DNA of 64,000 bases. It comes from Lethocerus indicus. Its lineage: Eukaryota; Arthropoda; Insecta; Hemiptera; Belostomatidae. The first letter of the stretch is position 1, and each line of letters opens with the position of its first letter. Where the stretch lies: NCBI GenBank assembly GCA_019843655.1, contig JACDQD010000006.1:24880246-24944245 (forward strand), written 5' to 3'. Under the pieces are notes generated by a model, which saw nothing but the letters and a program-made list of their open reading frames with translations, was not told where the DNA came from and made no database searches. Position numbers and translations under genes: made by a program. Positions 1-11,600 of the stretch are shown one piece after another.

Positions 1-205
1 GGGGGTCGGGAGGGAGGTTCGGGGCGGCACGGCGGGTAGGAGGCCGGCGGGAGGATGTGAGTTGTCGACGGGCTAGCGGGGGTCGTGAGGGAGGTTCCGG
101 GCGGCACGGCGGGTAGGAGGCCCGGTGGAAATGAGTGGTTGATGGGCTAGCGGGGGTCGTGGGCGATGTTACGGGCGACACGGCGAGTTTGTGTGTCGGG
201 GGGTG
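1..205. repeat. G-rich tandem repeat, period about 75 bp
   Basis: Two full units (1-77 and 78-151) and a diverged partial third (152 to about 205) are arranged head to tail. Each starts with a run of five G followed by TCG, carries GGCGGCACGGCGGGTAGGAG (degraded in the third) and, in the first two, ends in GGGCTAGC. The window edge cuts the array, so its true length is unknown. G-rich spacer-type or subtelomeric repeats look like this, but nothing here identifies the source. Confidence 0.75.
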
Positions 206-848
206 GAAAAAAAACTTGACGGGAGACGGCTTATCGCCGTCCGTCAAAGTCTGGTTTATTCTTACCGTGAAGGGCCCGTCGACCCCGGTCCTGCGTGTCT
301 AAACCTATCTTAAGAGGGAGTTAGTAAAAATGCGAAACAGAGCTGGTTATGATACTGTGTGGTTTGGGACTGAATGCCGCTAGGTCCCGGCACCGATTAC
401 AGTACAGTGTGCCCAGACATTTGGTGGAAGGATTATTGAGACAGTTTTGTTTTTGATTTAATTAATACATAGTGGTACATGGCCGTTCTTACGAACGAGA
501 CTATATATTTATTATAGCCTAACAAATAGGCGATTCCGGTATCCAATGCTACCGGTAACACACACAATATTCTTCTTAGAGGGCCAGGCGGCTTTTTAGC
601 CGCTTTTAAACTGAGCAAGAACAGGTCTGTGATGAACTTTAGATGTTCAGGGTTGCACCCGAACTATATACCGAAGAGAATTCAGACTGTTTCCCCTTGG
701 TCCAAGAGGCCGGGAAACTCCGCTGAACCTTCGTGTTAACATTGCATATCGCAATTGTTCCCCATGAACCCCCTCGGCGGACCGTACGAGGTTTCGGTTG
801 CGGCGGAGGGAGGGATTTATCCTTAATTATCTAGATTTGTTATTTCTA
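206..848. other. Single-copy flank between the two tandem repeats, no gene seen
   Basis: This stretch has no convincing gene. The only longer open frame is 61 codons on the minus strand (433-618), with no recognisable domain. A small hairpin lies near 226-242 (GACGGC / GCCGTC). The last 60 bases turn AT-rich and end in TTATTTCTA, where the 173-bp satellite begins abruptly. I compared it by eye with rRNA, 5S and snRNA sequence and saw no match. Confidence 0.5.
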
Positions 849-3800
849 GCGCGCGGCCCAATGTGTTCGGCCGGGAGCCCCGCCTCCGGGAGAGAACAGA
901 CTTGTTGAGTCGGCCTGACCGACCACTCGTGTTTCCCTCTCGGAGTGTGTAGTGAGCGTCCCGTAGTCCGTCCCACGGTGCCCGGGATGACCACTCGTAG
1001 ACCTTTTACGAGAGGCGTCCAGCGCGCGGCCCAATGTGTTCGGCCGGGAGCCCCGCCTCCGGGAGAGAACAGACTTGTTGAGTCGGCCTGACCGACCACT
1101 CGTGTTTCCCTCTCGGAGTGTGTAGTGAGCGTCCCGTTGTCCGTCCCACGGTGCCCGGGATGACCACTCGTTGGCCATTTACGAGAGGCGTCCAGCGCGC
1201 GGCCCAATGTGTTCGGCCGGGAGCCCCGCCTCCGGGAGAGAACAGACTTGTTGAGTCGGCCTGACCGACCACTCGTGTTTCCCTCTCGGAGTGTGTAGTG
1301 AGCGTCCCGTAGTCCGTCCCACGGTGCCCGGGATGACCACTCGTAGACCTTTTACGAGAGGCGTCCAGCGCGCGGCCCAATGTGTTCGGCCGGGAGCCCC
1401 GCCTCCGGGAGAGAACAGACTTGTTGAGTCGGCCTGACCGACCACTCGTGTTTCCCTCTCGGAGTGTGTAGTGAGCGTCCCGTTGTCCGTCCCACGGTGC
1501 CCGGGATGACCACTCGTTGGCCTTTTACGAGAGGCGTCCAGCGCGCGGCCCAATGTGTTCGGCCGGGAGCCCCGCCTCCGGGAGAGAACAGACTTGTTGA
1601 GTCGGCCTGACCGACCACTCGTGTTTCCTCTCGGAGTGTGTAGTGAGCGTCCTGTAGTCCGTCCCACGGTGCCCGGGATGACCACTCGTAGACCTTTTAC
1701 GAGAGGCGTCCAGCGCGCGGCCCAATGTGTTCGGCCGGGAGCCCCGCCTCCGGGAGAGAACAGACTTGTTGAGTCGGCCTGACCGACCACTCGTGTTTCC
1801 CTCTCGGAGTGTGTAGTGAGCGTCCCGTAGTCCGTCCCACGGTGCCCGGGATGACCAAATCTTGGACCCTTTACGAGAGGCGTCCAGCGCGCGGCCCAAT
1901 GTGTTCGGCCGGGAGCCCCGCCTCCGGGAGAGAACAGACTTGTTGAGTCGGCCTGACCGACCACTCGTGTTTCCCTCTCGGAGTGTGTAGTGAGCGTCCC
2001 GTTGTCCGTCCCACGGTGCCCGGGATGACCACTCGTTGGCCTTTACGAGAGGCGTCCAGCGCGCGGCCCAATGTGTTCGGCCGGGAGCCCCGCCTCCGGG
2101 AGAGAACAGACTTGTTGAGTCGGCCTGACCGACCACTCGTGTTCCCTCTCGGAGTGTGTAGTGAGCGTCCCGTTGTCCGTCCCACGGTGCCCGGGATGAC
2201 CACTCGTAGACCTTTTACGAGAGGCGTCCAGCGCGCGGCCCAATGTGTTCGGCCGGGAGCCCCGCCTCCGGGAGAGAACAGACTTGTTGAGTCGGCCTGA
2301 CCGACCACTCGTGTTTCCCTCTCGGAGTGTGTAGTGAGCGTCCCGTAGTCCGTCCCACGGTGCCCGGGATGACCACTCGTTGGCCCTTACGAGAGGCGTC
2401 CAGCGCGCGGCCCAATGTGTTCGGCCGGGAGCCCTGCCTCCGGGAGAGAACAGACTTGTTGAGTCGGCCTGACCGACCACTCGTGTTTCCCTCTCGGAGT
2501 GTGTAGTGAGCGTCCCGTTGTCCGTCCCACGGTGCCCGGGATGACCACTCGTAGACCTTTTACGAGAGGCGTCCAGCGCGCGGCCCAATGTGTTCGGCCG
2601 GGAGCCCCGCCTCCGGGAGAGAACAGACTTGTTGAGTCGGCCTGACCGACCACTCGTGTTTCCCTCTCGGAGTGTGTAGTGAGCGTCCCGTAGTCCGTCC
2701 CACGGTGCCCGGGATGACCACTCGTAGACCTTTTACGAGAGGCGTCCAGCGCGCGGCCCAATGTGTTCGGCCGGGAGCCCCGCCTCCGGGAGAGAACAGA
2801 CTTGTTGAGTCGGCCTGACCGACCACTCGTGTTTCCCTCTCGGAGTGTGTAGTGAGCGTCCCGTAGTCCGTCCCACGGTGCCCGGGATGACCACTCGTAG
2901 ACCTTTTACGAGAGGCGTCCAGCGCGCGGCCCAATGTGTTCGGCCGGGAGCCCCGCCTCCGGGAGAGAACAGACTTGTTGAGTCGGCCTGACCGACCACT
3001 CGTGTTTCCCTCTCGGAGTGTGTAGTGAGCGTCCCGTAGTCCGTCCCACGGTGCCCGGGATGACCACTCGTCGGCCTTTTACGAGAGGCGTCCAGCGCGC
3101 GGCCCAATGTGTTCGGCCGGGAGCCCCGCCTCCGGGAGAGAACAGACTTGTTGAGTCGGCCTGACCGACCACTCGTGTTTCCCTCTCGGAGTGTGTAGTG
3201 AGCGTCCCGTTGTCCGTCCCACGGTGCCCGGGATGACCACTCGTAGACCTTTTACGAGAGGCGTCCAGCGCGCGGCCCAATGTGTTCGGCCGGGAGCCCC
3301 GCCTCCGGGAGAGAACAGACTTGTTGAGTCGGCCTGACCGACCACTCGTGTTTCCCTCTCGGAGTGTGTAGTGAGCGTCCCGTAGTCCGTCCCACGGTGC
3401 CCGGGATGACCACTCGTAGACCTTTTACGAGAGGCGTCCAGCGCGCGGCCCAATGTGTTCGGCCGGGAGCCCCGCCTCCGGGAGAGAACAGACTTGTTGA
3501 GTCGGCCTGACCGACCACTCGTGTTTCCCTCTCGGAGTGTGTAGTGAGCGTCCCGTAGTCCGTCCCACGGTGCCCGGGATGACCACTCGTTGACCTTTTA
3601 CGAGAGGCGTCCAGCGCGCGGCCCAATGTGTTCGGCCGGGAGCCCCGCCTCCGGGAGAGAACAGACTTGTTGAGTCGGCCTGACCGACCACTCGTGTTTC
3701 CCTCTCGGAGTGTGTAGTGAGCGTCCCGTTGTCCGTCCCACGGTGCCCGGGATGACCACTCGTAGACCTTTTACGAGAGGCGTCCAGCGCGCGGCCCAAT

Positions 3801-6241
3801 GTGTTCGGCCGGGAGCCCCGCCTCCGGGAGAGAACAGACTTGTTGAGTCGGCCTGACCGACCACTCGTGTTTCCCTCTCGGAGTGTGTAGTGAGCGTCCC
3901 GTAGTCCGTCCCACGGTGCCCGGGATGACCACTCGTTGGCCTTTTACGAGAGGCGTCCAGCGCGCGGCCCAATGTGTTCGGCCGGGAGCCCCGCCTCCGG
4001 AGAGAACAGACTTGTTGAGTCGGCCTGACCGACCACTCGTGTTTCCCTCTCGGAGTGTGTAGTGAGCGTCCCGTTGTCCGTCCCACGGTGCCCGGGATGA
4101 CCACTCGTTGACCTTTACGAGAGGCGTCCAGCGCGCGGCCCAATGTGTTCGGCCGGGAGCCCCGCCTCCGGGAGAGAACAGACTTGTTGAGTCGGCCTGA
4201 CCGACCACTCGTGTTTCCCTCTCGGAGTGTGTAGTGAGCGTCCCGTTGTCCGTCCCACGGTGCCCGGGATGACCACTCGTTGGCCTTTTACGAGAGGCGT
4301 CCAGCGCGCGGCCCAATGTGTTCGGCCGGGAGCCCCGCCTCCGGGAGAGAACAGACTTGTTGAGTCGGCCTGACCGACCACTCGTGTTTCCCTCTCGGAG
4401 TGTGTAGTGAGCGTCCCGTAGTCCGTCCCACGGTGCCCGGGATGACCACTCGTAGACCTTTTACGAGAGGCGTCCAGCGCGCGGCCCAATGTGTTCGGCC
4501 GGGAGCCCCGCCTCCGGGAGAGAACAGACTTGTTGAGTCGGCCTGACCGACCACTCGTGTTTCCCTCTCGGAGTGTGTAGTGAGCGTCCTGTAGTCCGTC
4601 CCACGGTGCCCGGGATGACCACTGTAGACCTTTACGAGAGCGTCCAGCGCGCGGCCCAATGTGTTCGGCCGGGAGCCCCCTCCGGGAGAGAACAGACTTG
4701 TTGAGTCGGCCTGACCGACCACTCGTGTTTCCTCTCGGAGTGTGTAGTGAGCGTCCTGTAGTCCGTCCCACGGTGCCCGGGATGACCACTCGTTGACCTT
4801 TACGAGAGGCGTCCAGCGCGCGGCCCAATGTGTTCGGCCGGGAGCCCTGCCTCCGGGAGAGAACAGACTTGTTGAGTCGGCCTGACCGACCACTCGTGTT
4901 TCCCTCTCGGAGTGTGTAGTGAGCGTCCCGTTGTCCGTCCCACGGTGCCCGGGATGACCACTCGTCCTTTTACGAGAGGCGTCCAGCGCGCGGCCCAATG
5001 TGTTCGGCCGGGAGCCCCGCCTCCGGGAGAGAACAGACTTGTTGAGTCGGCCTGACCGACCACTCGTGTTTCCCTCTCGGAGTGTGTAGTGAGCGTCCCG
5101 TTGTCCGTCCCACGGTGCCCGGGATGACCACTCGTAAACCTTTTACGAGAGGCGTCCAGCGCGCGGCCCAATGTGTTCGGCCGGGAGCCCCGCCTCCGGG
5201 AGAGAACAGACTTGTTGAGTCGGCCTGACCGACCACTCGTGTTTCCCTCTCGGAGTGTGTAGTGAGCGTCCCGTTGTCCGTCCCACGGTGCCCGGGATGA
5301 CCACTCGTAGACCTTTTACGAGAGGCGTCCAGCGCGCGGCCCAATGTGTTCGGCCGGGAGCCCCGCCTCCGGGAGAGAACAGACTTGTTGAGTCGGCCTG
5401 ACCGACCACTCGTGTTTCCCTCTCGGAGTGTGTAGTGAGCGTCCCGTTGTCCGTCCCACGGTGCCCGGGATGACCAGTGGCCTTTACGAGATGCGTCCAG
5501 CGCGCGGCCCAATGTGTTCGGCCGGGAGCCCCGCCTCCGGGAGAGAACAGACTTGTTGAGTCGGCCGGCCCAATGTGTTCGGCGGGACCGACCTTGTTGA
5601 CGGCCTCGACCACTGTTTCCTCTCGGAGTGTGTAGTGAGCGTCCCGTTGTCCGTCCCACGGTGCCCGGGATGACCACTCGTAGACCTTTACGAGAGGCGT
5701 CCAGCGCGCGGCCCAATGTGTTCGGCCGGGAGCCCCGCCTCCGGGAGAGAACAGACTTGTTGAGTCGGCCTGACCGACCACTCGTGTTTCCCTCTCGGAG
5801 TGTGTAGTGAGCGTCCCGTAGTCCGTCCCACGGTGCCCGGGATGACCACTCGTAGACCTTTTACGAGAGGCGTCCAGCGCGCGGCCCAATGTGTTCGGCC
5901 GGGAGCCCCGCCTCCGGGAGAGAACAGACTTGTTGAGTCGGCCTGACCGACCACTCGTGTTTCCCTCTCGGAGTGTGTAGTGAGCGTCCCGTAGTCCGTC
6001 CCACGGTGCCCGGGATGACCACTCGTAGACCTTTTACGAGAGGCGTCCAGCGCGCGGCCCAATGTGTTCGGCCGGGAGCCCCGCCTCCGGGAGAGAACAG
6101 ACTTGTTGAGTCGGCCTGACCGACCACTCGTGTTTCCCTCTCGGAGTGTGTAGTGAGCGTCCCGTAGTCCGTCCCACGGTGCCCGGGATGACCACTCGTT
6201 GGCCTTTTACGAGAGGCGTCCAGCGCGCGGCCCAATGTGTT
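849..6241. repeat. 173-bp GC-rich satellite, array 1 (31 units)
   Basis: Thirty-one head-to-tail units start at GCGCGCGGCCCAATGTG, with most starts exactly 173 bases apart. The array ends with one extra copy of that 19-base start motif at 6223-6241. Most units are nearly identical. The commonest differences are GTAGTCC versus GTTGTCC, and CTCGTAGACC versus CTCGTTGGCC. Each unit holds two perfect short inverted repeats: GTCGG/CCGAC, and CTCGTA/TACGAG around an 8-base loop. The period is close to the nucleosome repeat length, as in many centromeric or pericentromeric satellites (family knowledge; location inferred). Long minus-strand open frames run through it because 173 is not a multiple of three and stops are rare. 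They are not genes. Confidence 0.97.
5488..5690. repeat. Rearranged satellite unit (about 200 bp) inside array 1
   Basis: This unit is about 200 bases instead of 173. After GAGTCGGCC a second, shortened copy of the GGCCCAATGTGTTCGG segment appears, followed by a scrambled version of the GACCGACCACTCG region. The units on both sides are regular. It could be a true internal duplication, or a consensus error where reads from different units were merged. Confidence 0.7.
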
Positions 6242-8565
6242 GTACGTGTCCCGTACGTTGTTATAAAAAATTTCAATTACGCGTATTCCCTTGATTATTT
6301 TTGGTAGAATAATGTATGTGTTGTTCCGTATGAAGTAAAACGAGTTAAATGGACTAAAATAATTTTATATGTAATAACAGGATAAATTGGAATTGGAATG
6401 AATGTTTTTTCCTCGAGAATTTCATCGAAGTGGGGGGGGATTCATCGTGACAGTAAAGTTTGCCGGTTTCCCCGCTTTGACGGCGTTTAAAAACCAGGAA
6501 ATGAGCAAAGTCTTAGCAAACTAAGGTAAGAAGTTTACCTGGGGAGAGTAGTTAATCAAAGAGCATTGGGCGGCGGCTCGGGACTATCTCTGTTTCGCCC
6601 GGCGTCACTAAATCTCCCTCCTTCAGGTCCCTCCCTCAGCCGGGCACTAACTTCTAATATTCAGACTAACCCCGGGGATAACTTGAGGACTTACGACCTC
6701 TGGGACTCGATCGGCGCGACCGCAACGTCCCTCCCCAACGTCGTCGGCATTAATGAATTGACGATAGTGTCCGGGGGGGAGTCGATTATCCGAAGGTCAG
6801 TTCGGGGATTACAGCTAATTCCCAGCGAGTAAAATATACAGTTATTTATGCCGTAAAACAGGAATAATGGAAGACACGTTGATGATAAAAAACATCAGCG
6901 TTGGATCGGCCGAGGTGAACCGATCGGAAATGGGAAAATGCAGGAGGACGAGGATGAATGGGCCTGAGCCACCTGAACAGTGGGCTCGTTAGGAATGAGC
7001 AAGCCACTTTTTCCCCAACGCTTTCCGGTGATGAGAATAATTTGCATTAGCCGCGGCCCACTCCGCTGATCGATGGCCCCTCGCAGAGGTTTACATCAAA
7101 GTCCGTGCCGGAGCCAATTTGTCTCGGCCAAATATTAATGGGATAATTAACCGGCGAATGTCCGATCGCGGCCTGATAAAAAGGGAAAGGAGAAATATGT
7201 AACGACCCGGCGTTTATTCGGGGCGGTGGCAGCTCGGGCCAGGGGACATTTAAGAAAACTCCCCTTGCAATGTTTTTGCTGGAGTCGATAGGATTAAATT
7301 CTATCAAAAACTGTCTACTAACATCAAACGCTTTATCTTATTTGAATTTTTATCAGTAATGGTATTGTGCTATAGTATCATAACTCCTTATTTGATCAAT
7401 TGAGAACGCCGTTACAAAACACGCATGAAAAGGCCGGCATTTTATTGTTATTAAGTCCCAACTCGAGTAAGCGAACTTCTATTCGAGAACTCGGGCGAAC
7501 TTCCTGTGAAACTTGTTTCTCCGCAACTGCGGAACAAATTTCATCCCGGCCGCCGGGAGAATTCATTCGGAATTATTAGGAAATTAAGCGAGCTCCCCGA
7601 GTTAAAACAAACACTCGCCTGATTATATTGATGGAGAAATTACTTGAGCGAGTCTGTTGACTCGGATATCCATCCGGTGCGGCGGCCTCTCGCCCACTCT
7701 CGGCCTGCCCGCCGGGAGAGAACTGCAGATAAATTTTGGCAACGGGGGCCTCCGCCGTATAAGTAGGTTTGCTTTCGCGCATTTTCCAGCTCCCGCCGAA
7801 CAATCGATAGAAGTCAAAGGCTTTCGGCCCAACCCGAGCTTCCTTAATGACAGGCCGACACTGAACGACCGGTGCGCAGAATGACCCCACTAGCCAACAT
7901 AATTATAAGGCCAAATGCTAATTAAAAGCGGCATTGTAATTGGACAATTTAATCCGTGCTCCCGGACACAATTACACATTGTTAATCCTCTTTTCAATCT
8001 CGACCCTATTCAGGTAGAGACAGGATACACTCTCGGAAATTCACCTTTCATATATTCAATATATCGGCTGCAAGTTGTCGAAACCATCAAAACGGCTGCG
8101 TTCAAAGCTCCCTATTTTATTATAATGTATAAAAGTGAAAATGAATAAATTGTGGGACAGTTTAGTCTTGTCGACAATGAGGCAGGGATACATATATATG
8201 GTGTATTGATATTCCCATTTTCATAAGCCAGCGCTAAATCGGGCACACTGTGCGGCCGCAAATAACGCTTCGTGCAATTGAAGCTGGCGGCGCCATTGTC
8301 ATTAACCGGCGGCAAGGTTGTACTCATTGTCGGGATATTGTGAAATTTCACCGGTTGCCTAACGTCCGCCCGCACTCAAAACCGACAATACGAATTCTCG
8401 CAAAACAATGTACGATTGTTTGTAATTATCGGCGGGGTAAACGAGACGTGAAAATTGCAGCAAAATCGGTCAAAGTTAAGTTTTTGTTGGGCTTTGTTGT
8501 TTGTTCGACTTGAAGGGACGACTACAAGAAATCAATTAGGATTAATTAGGATGTTAAACTAACAT

Positions 8566-8670
8566 ACCTGTTTTGTGGTCTGCGAGGGGTTGGAATCGGC
8601 GAGCAGCCGAAACCGAACTAGCAAAAGATCAAACCGGCGAGAGGAGACAAAAACACACGAAATCTACGGT
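8566..8670. mobile_element. Foldback repeat family, member A (internally deleted)
   Basis: The left flank motif TGTGGTCTGCGAGGGGTTGG is joined directly to a right arm that reads GGCGAGCAGCCGAAACCG, then AGATCAAACCGGCGAGAGG, and ends in CACACGAAATCTACGG. By comparison with the 42494-42730 member, the left arm and loop are missing. The end motif CTACGGTA is the reverse complement of the TACCGTAG seen at the left end of other members. No transposase is present, so if mobile it is non-autonomous. The same element sits at 26800-26901 in the duplicate block. Confidence 0.6.
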
Positions 8671-11600
8671 AATTAGAATCAAGTTTCATATGTATCGATT
8701 ATCATCGTTTCCTAATATATTACAGATTATTATCACTAGTGTGTTGAGTGCTCTCGATTGATTGGGCCATCTCAAAACCGCCAATATCTGTACTTTAGGG
8801 GCAATCGCTGTTACGGGGTGACGTCTTACCGAGTCCACTGGTATCGATCAATTCGATGTCTCGAAAATCTGGAATTTATGATAACATAAATCAGACCAAC
8901 GCTCCTAAATCAGACCTATATCGGTTACACGCCGCCGTTAGAAATACATTTGTATTCATTCCATTTGTTTGGGGCGTGGTCCCACTGGCTTGCCTCTGCG
9001 GCCGCCCGCTTTACGCAAATAAATTCTGGACGAATTCCACCTCGTAGACGGCGGACTTGAAGTACGCACTGTTAATACGTTACTGGTACTTGTTATGTAC
9101 TCGTGTGTAATTGTTCTGCATGCAGGGCTGATTAATGTGACCATGTGCGGGGTCACTGAACCCTACTCCCGTGCCCCTGTAGGCCCTGTAGTGGCCCCGT
9201 GTGGACTGAGTATCAGAATTATTCTCACGGCAGTACCAAAGAAATAGAAATGAGACGAATGATGTTATTTCCAGGTGTTTCTGATTCCCTAACGCGCTTA
9301 AAATCTTATTGAAAGTTATTTATCAAATAATTCTTGCCATATTCTATCTCCTGTCGTTGTCTGTAACAGTACAGTGATAGTGCAGAAGCTGAAACCGGCC
9401 TGCCATAGGGCTAAACATAGGTGTATCTTAAAATAAAGTCATCAAATCATTGAAATGTGATCCAATAATTGATTAAGGTCCATAATAAAGGTATTAAACG
9501 ATAATATAATCCTAAATAAACGTCGTTACATAACGCCATTAAGTAATACTAATGTATTATTCACGTCAATTTTGACAGCCACCAGTATTGGTAAAACGGC
9601 CGCAAATTAACTATTCATAAAGCGTTGACGACATCTCGTGAGCATCGCAATAGCTGTGGCTCGTACAATTCTCGTCGGACAATTATCAACCTTTTTAATG
9701 GGACGTGTTAGTTTATTTTGAGCCAGAAGGGTCAACCGCGATGCCGGTTCGAAATTAGTGGGGACGTACTAATTTTTCCACCGGCTTCGCGACCGACAGA
9801 TTAGTAAATTAACGTTAACAAAGCGGCGTTTAACAATATTTCAGGACGATTTCTAGACGGCCATCTCTTAAATTTCGGATGGAATGACGGTTTCCGAAAG
9901 CGTAACCGTAATAATTAATTTTCTGGTTACTTTCTTTCTGTCTTGCCCAATTGTTAATCGAATTAGTGCTCCTGTGGTAGATCAATTAAAATTGGATATC
10001 TTCGGTAATTGGAATGCTATGCGACTGAAAACGAAATGGCGGATTTAGAGGTTGAGATAGTTAAAATCGAGAATTGGAGATATTAGAAATGCGACGTTAT
10101 TATTGAGGGCCTGGGGGTAGTTTATCGGGAATCGCTGAGCCGTTCCTTTCTATTTTATCGCTCTGTTAATTCGACTGTTAAATATTCATCGAATAACTGA
10201 AAAGTTTCTTTAAGCTGTCGTCACGATTGTTCGATAACATTGTGCCTTAACGTTGCCGTTGAAGAGGAATGAACTAAATTATAGGTGAATAGTGGTTAGA
10301 GGGGGCGGATGCAAGCCTCTGCGGGCTTAGTGGGTAGCGGAGACTTACGGCCCTATTCATCCCCTCTCCCGCCAGTTATTTATTGGCCGCCCTACCAATA
10401 TCAGAGGCTCAGGCGGGGACTGACTTAGTACTATGATGTCTCTACGGCATCAATTTACGCCGGGCAACGCCAACAATAATATCCTGAGAGGCATCGCCGC
10501 ATTATTCCCGCGGGATAATCGGGATCGGGACAAGCACGGCGGCGGATCGGTACCCAACCGCGGCTTAGAACCTTCGAGCGGTCCTTCTTTACTCTTTATC
10601 GGCGAATACTAATTAAACGCGATCGGATCTCGGAGTCTCTTTTAATAGTCGGTTTTTTTCTACTAGGAGCCGACCTAATTATGCAAAATTTGGTATTTTT
10701 TGCGATAAACCGAGGGGCGTTTTATTTTATAATTTAAACTTTAAAAACGCCGTTTAACGCGTCAAAATTTTTCATTAAGTAAGCGTTGTACTTCCCGATA
10801 ATTGAGTGGCATTTCTGAAAAAATTACTTTCAATACTGCCAGGCGACCGCTTTTCACCTTAAATTCTGAACTAATTTACTGTTTTTCATTCTTGCTGTTT
10901 GTTTCTCCCTGCAATTATAAGGCGAACTGTAATGTTTGTTTCTGCAAATGTGCACAGTATTGGTTTAAATATTATCGAATCTTCCTGAGATACATTTTAC
11001 CGGAGTCTCTCTATACATCGTTAGAGGTCTCGTTATCTGTTATTTGTTTGCGGGAGGAACCATGTCTGAAGGTGGTGTTTTACACGTGCAGAATGCCAGT
11101 AGAAGTCCTATTCCTGTGAAACGAGGGAGTGAGGTTTGGCGGGGCCGCACAATAGTAGTTAACAAGAGCCCGCCCCCGCCCCTCGGCCCCCATGATACGG
11201 ACCGCCAATCTCCATCGCTTATACCCTATCATTAGGCTATCTATACAGGATAGCTGGAGGCTATCACTTACCCTTATCACACTAGCCCCGGGCCCCAAAA
11301 CACCCCTTTCATATTCATTGGACGTTAAGTAGGTGATCTGAGCCCCCCAGTACCCCGATTCGTCAGCTCTTTACCGAACCGGCGATGTTCGAGTACATTA
11401 CTGTAGTACGTGCTCCCTATAATACTGCCGACGATGGGTACGTGCTGCGTAACCGGTTTTGATTTGGGCCAATTAATCGAGTGGAGGCGGCAAATCATCT
11501 CGAGTTGATATCATTTTTTCATGCCTTTTAGAAGTTGCAGGGAATTCACTACACTAATTAATTGGGGAATGAACATTTTATGTAAATACTTTATGAATGA

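Noticed and set aside
1..848. rDNA intergenic spacer
   Set aside because: The G-rich tandem repeat would fit, but no 18S, 28S or 5S sequence is present to anchor it.
849..1021. CENP-B box inside the satellite unit
   Set aside because: The TTCGGCCGGG segment and the CTCGTTGG segment both fail several essential positions of the CENP-B box.
849..6241. CRISPR array
   Set aside because: The whole 173-bp unit is conserved, with no short repeat plus variable spacer pattern, and the sequence looks eukaryotic.
827..6276. Many 124- to 261-codon minus-strand frames with repeated motifs in array 1
   Set aside because: They recur every 173 bases, end at the same TAA in each unit, and change frame from unit to unit. 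This is a repeat artefact, not a repeat-containing protein.
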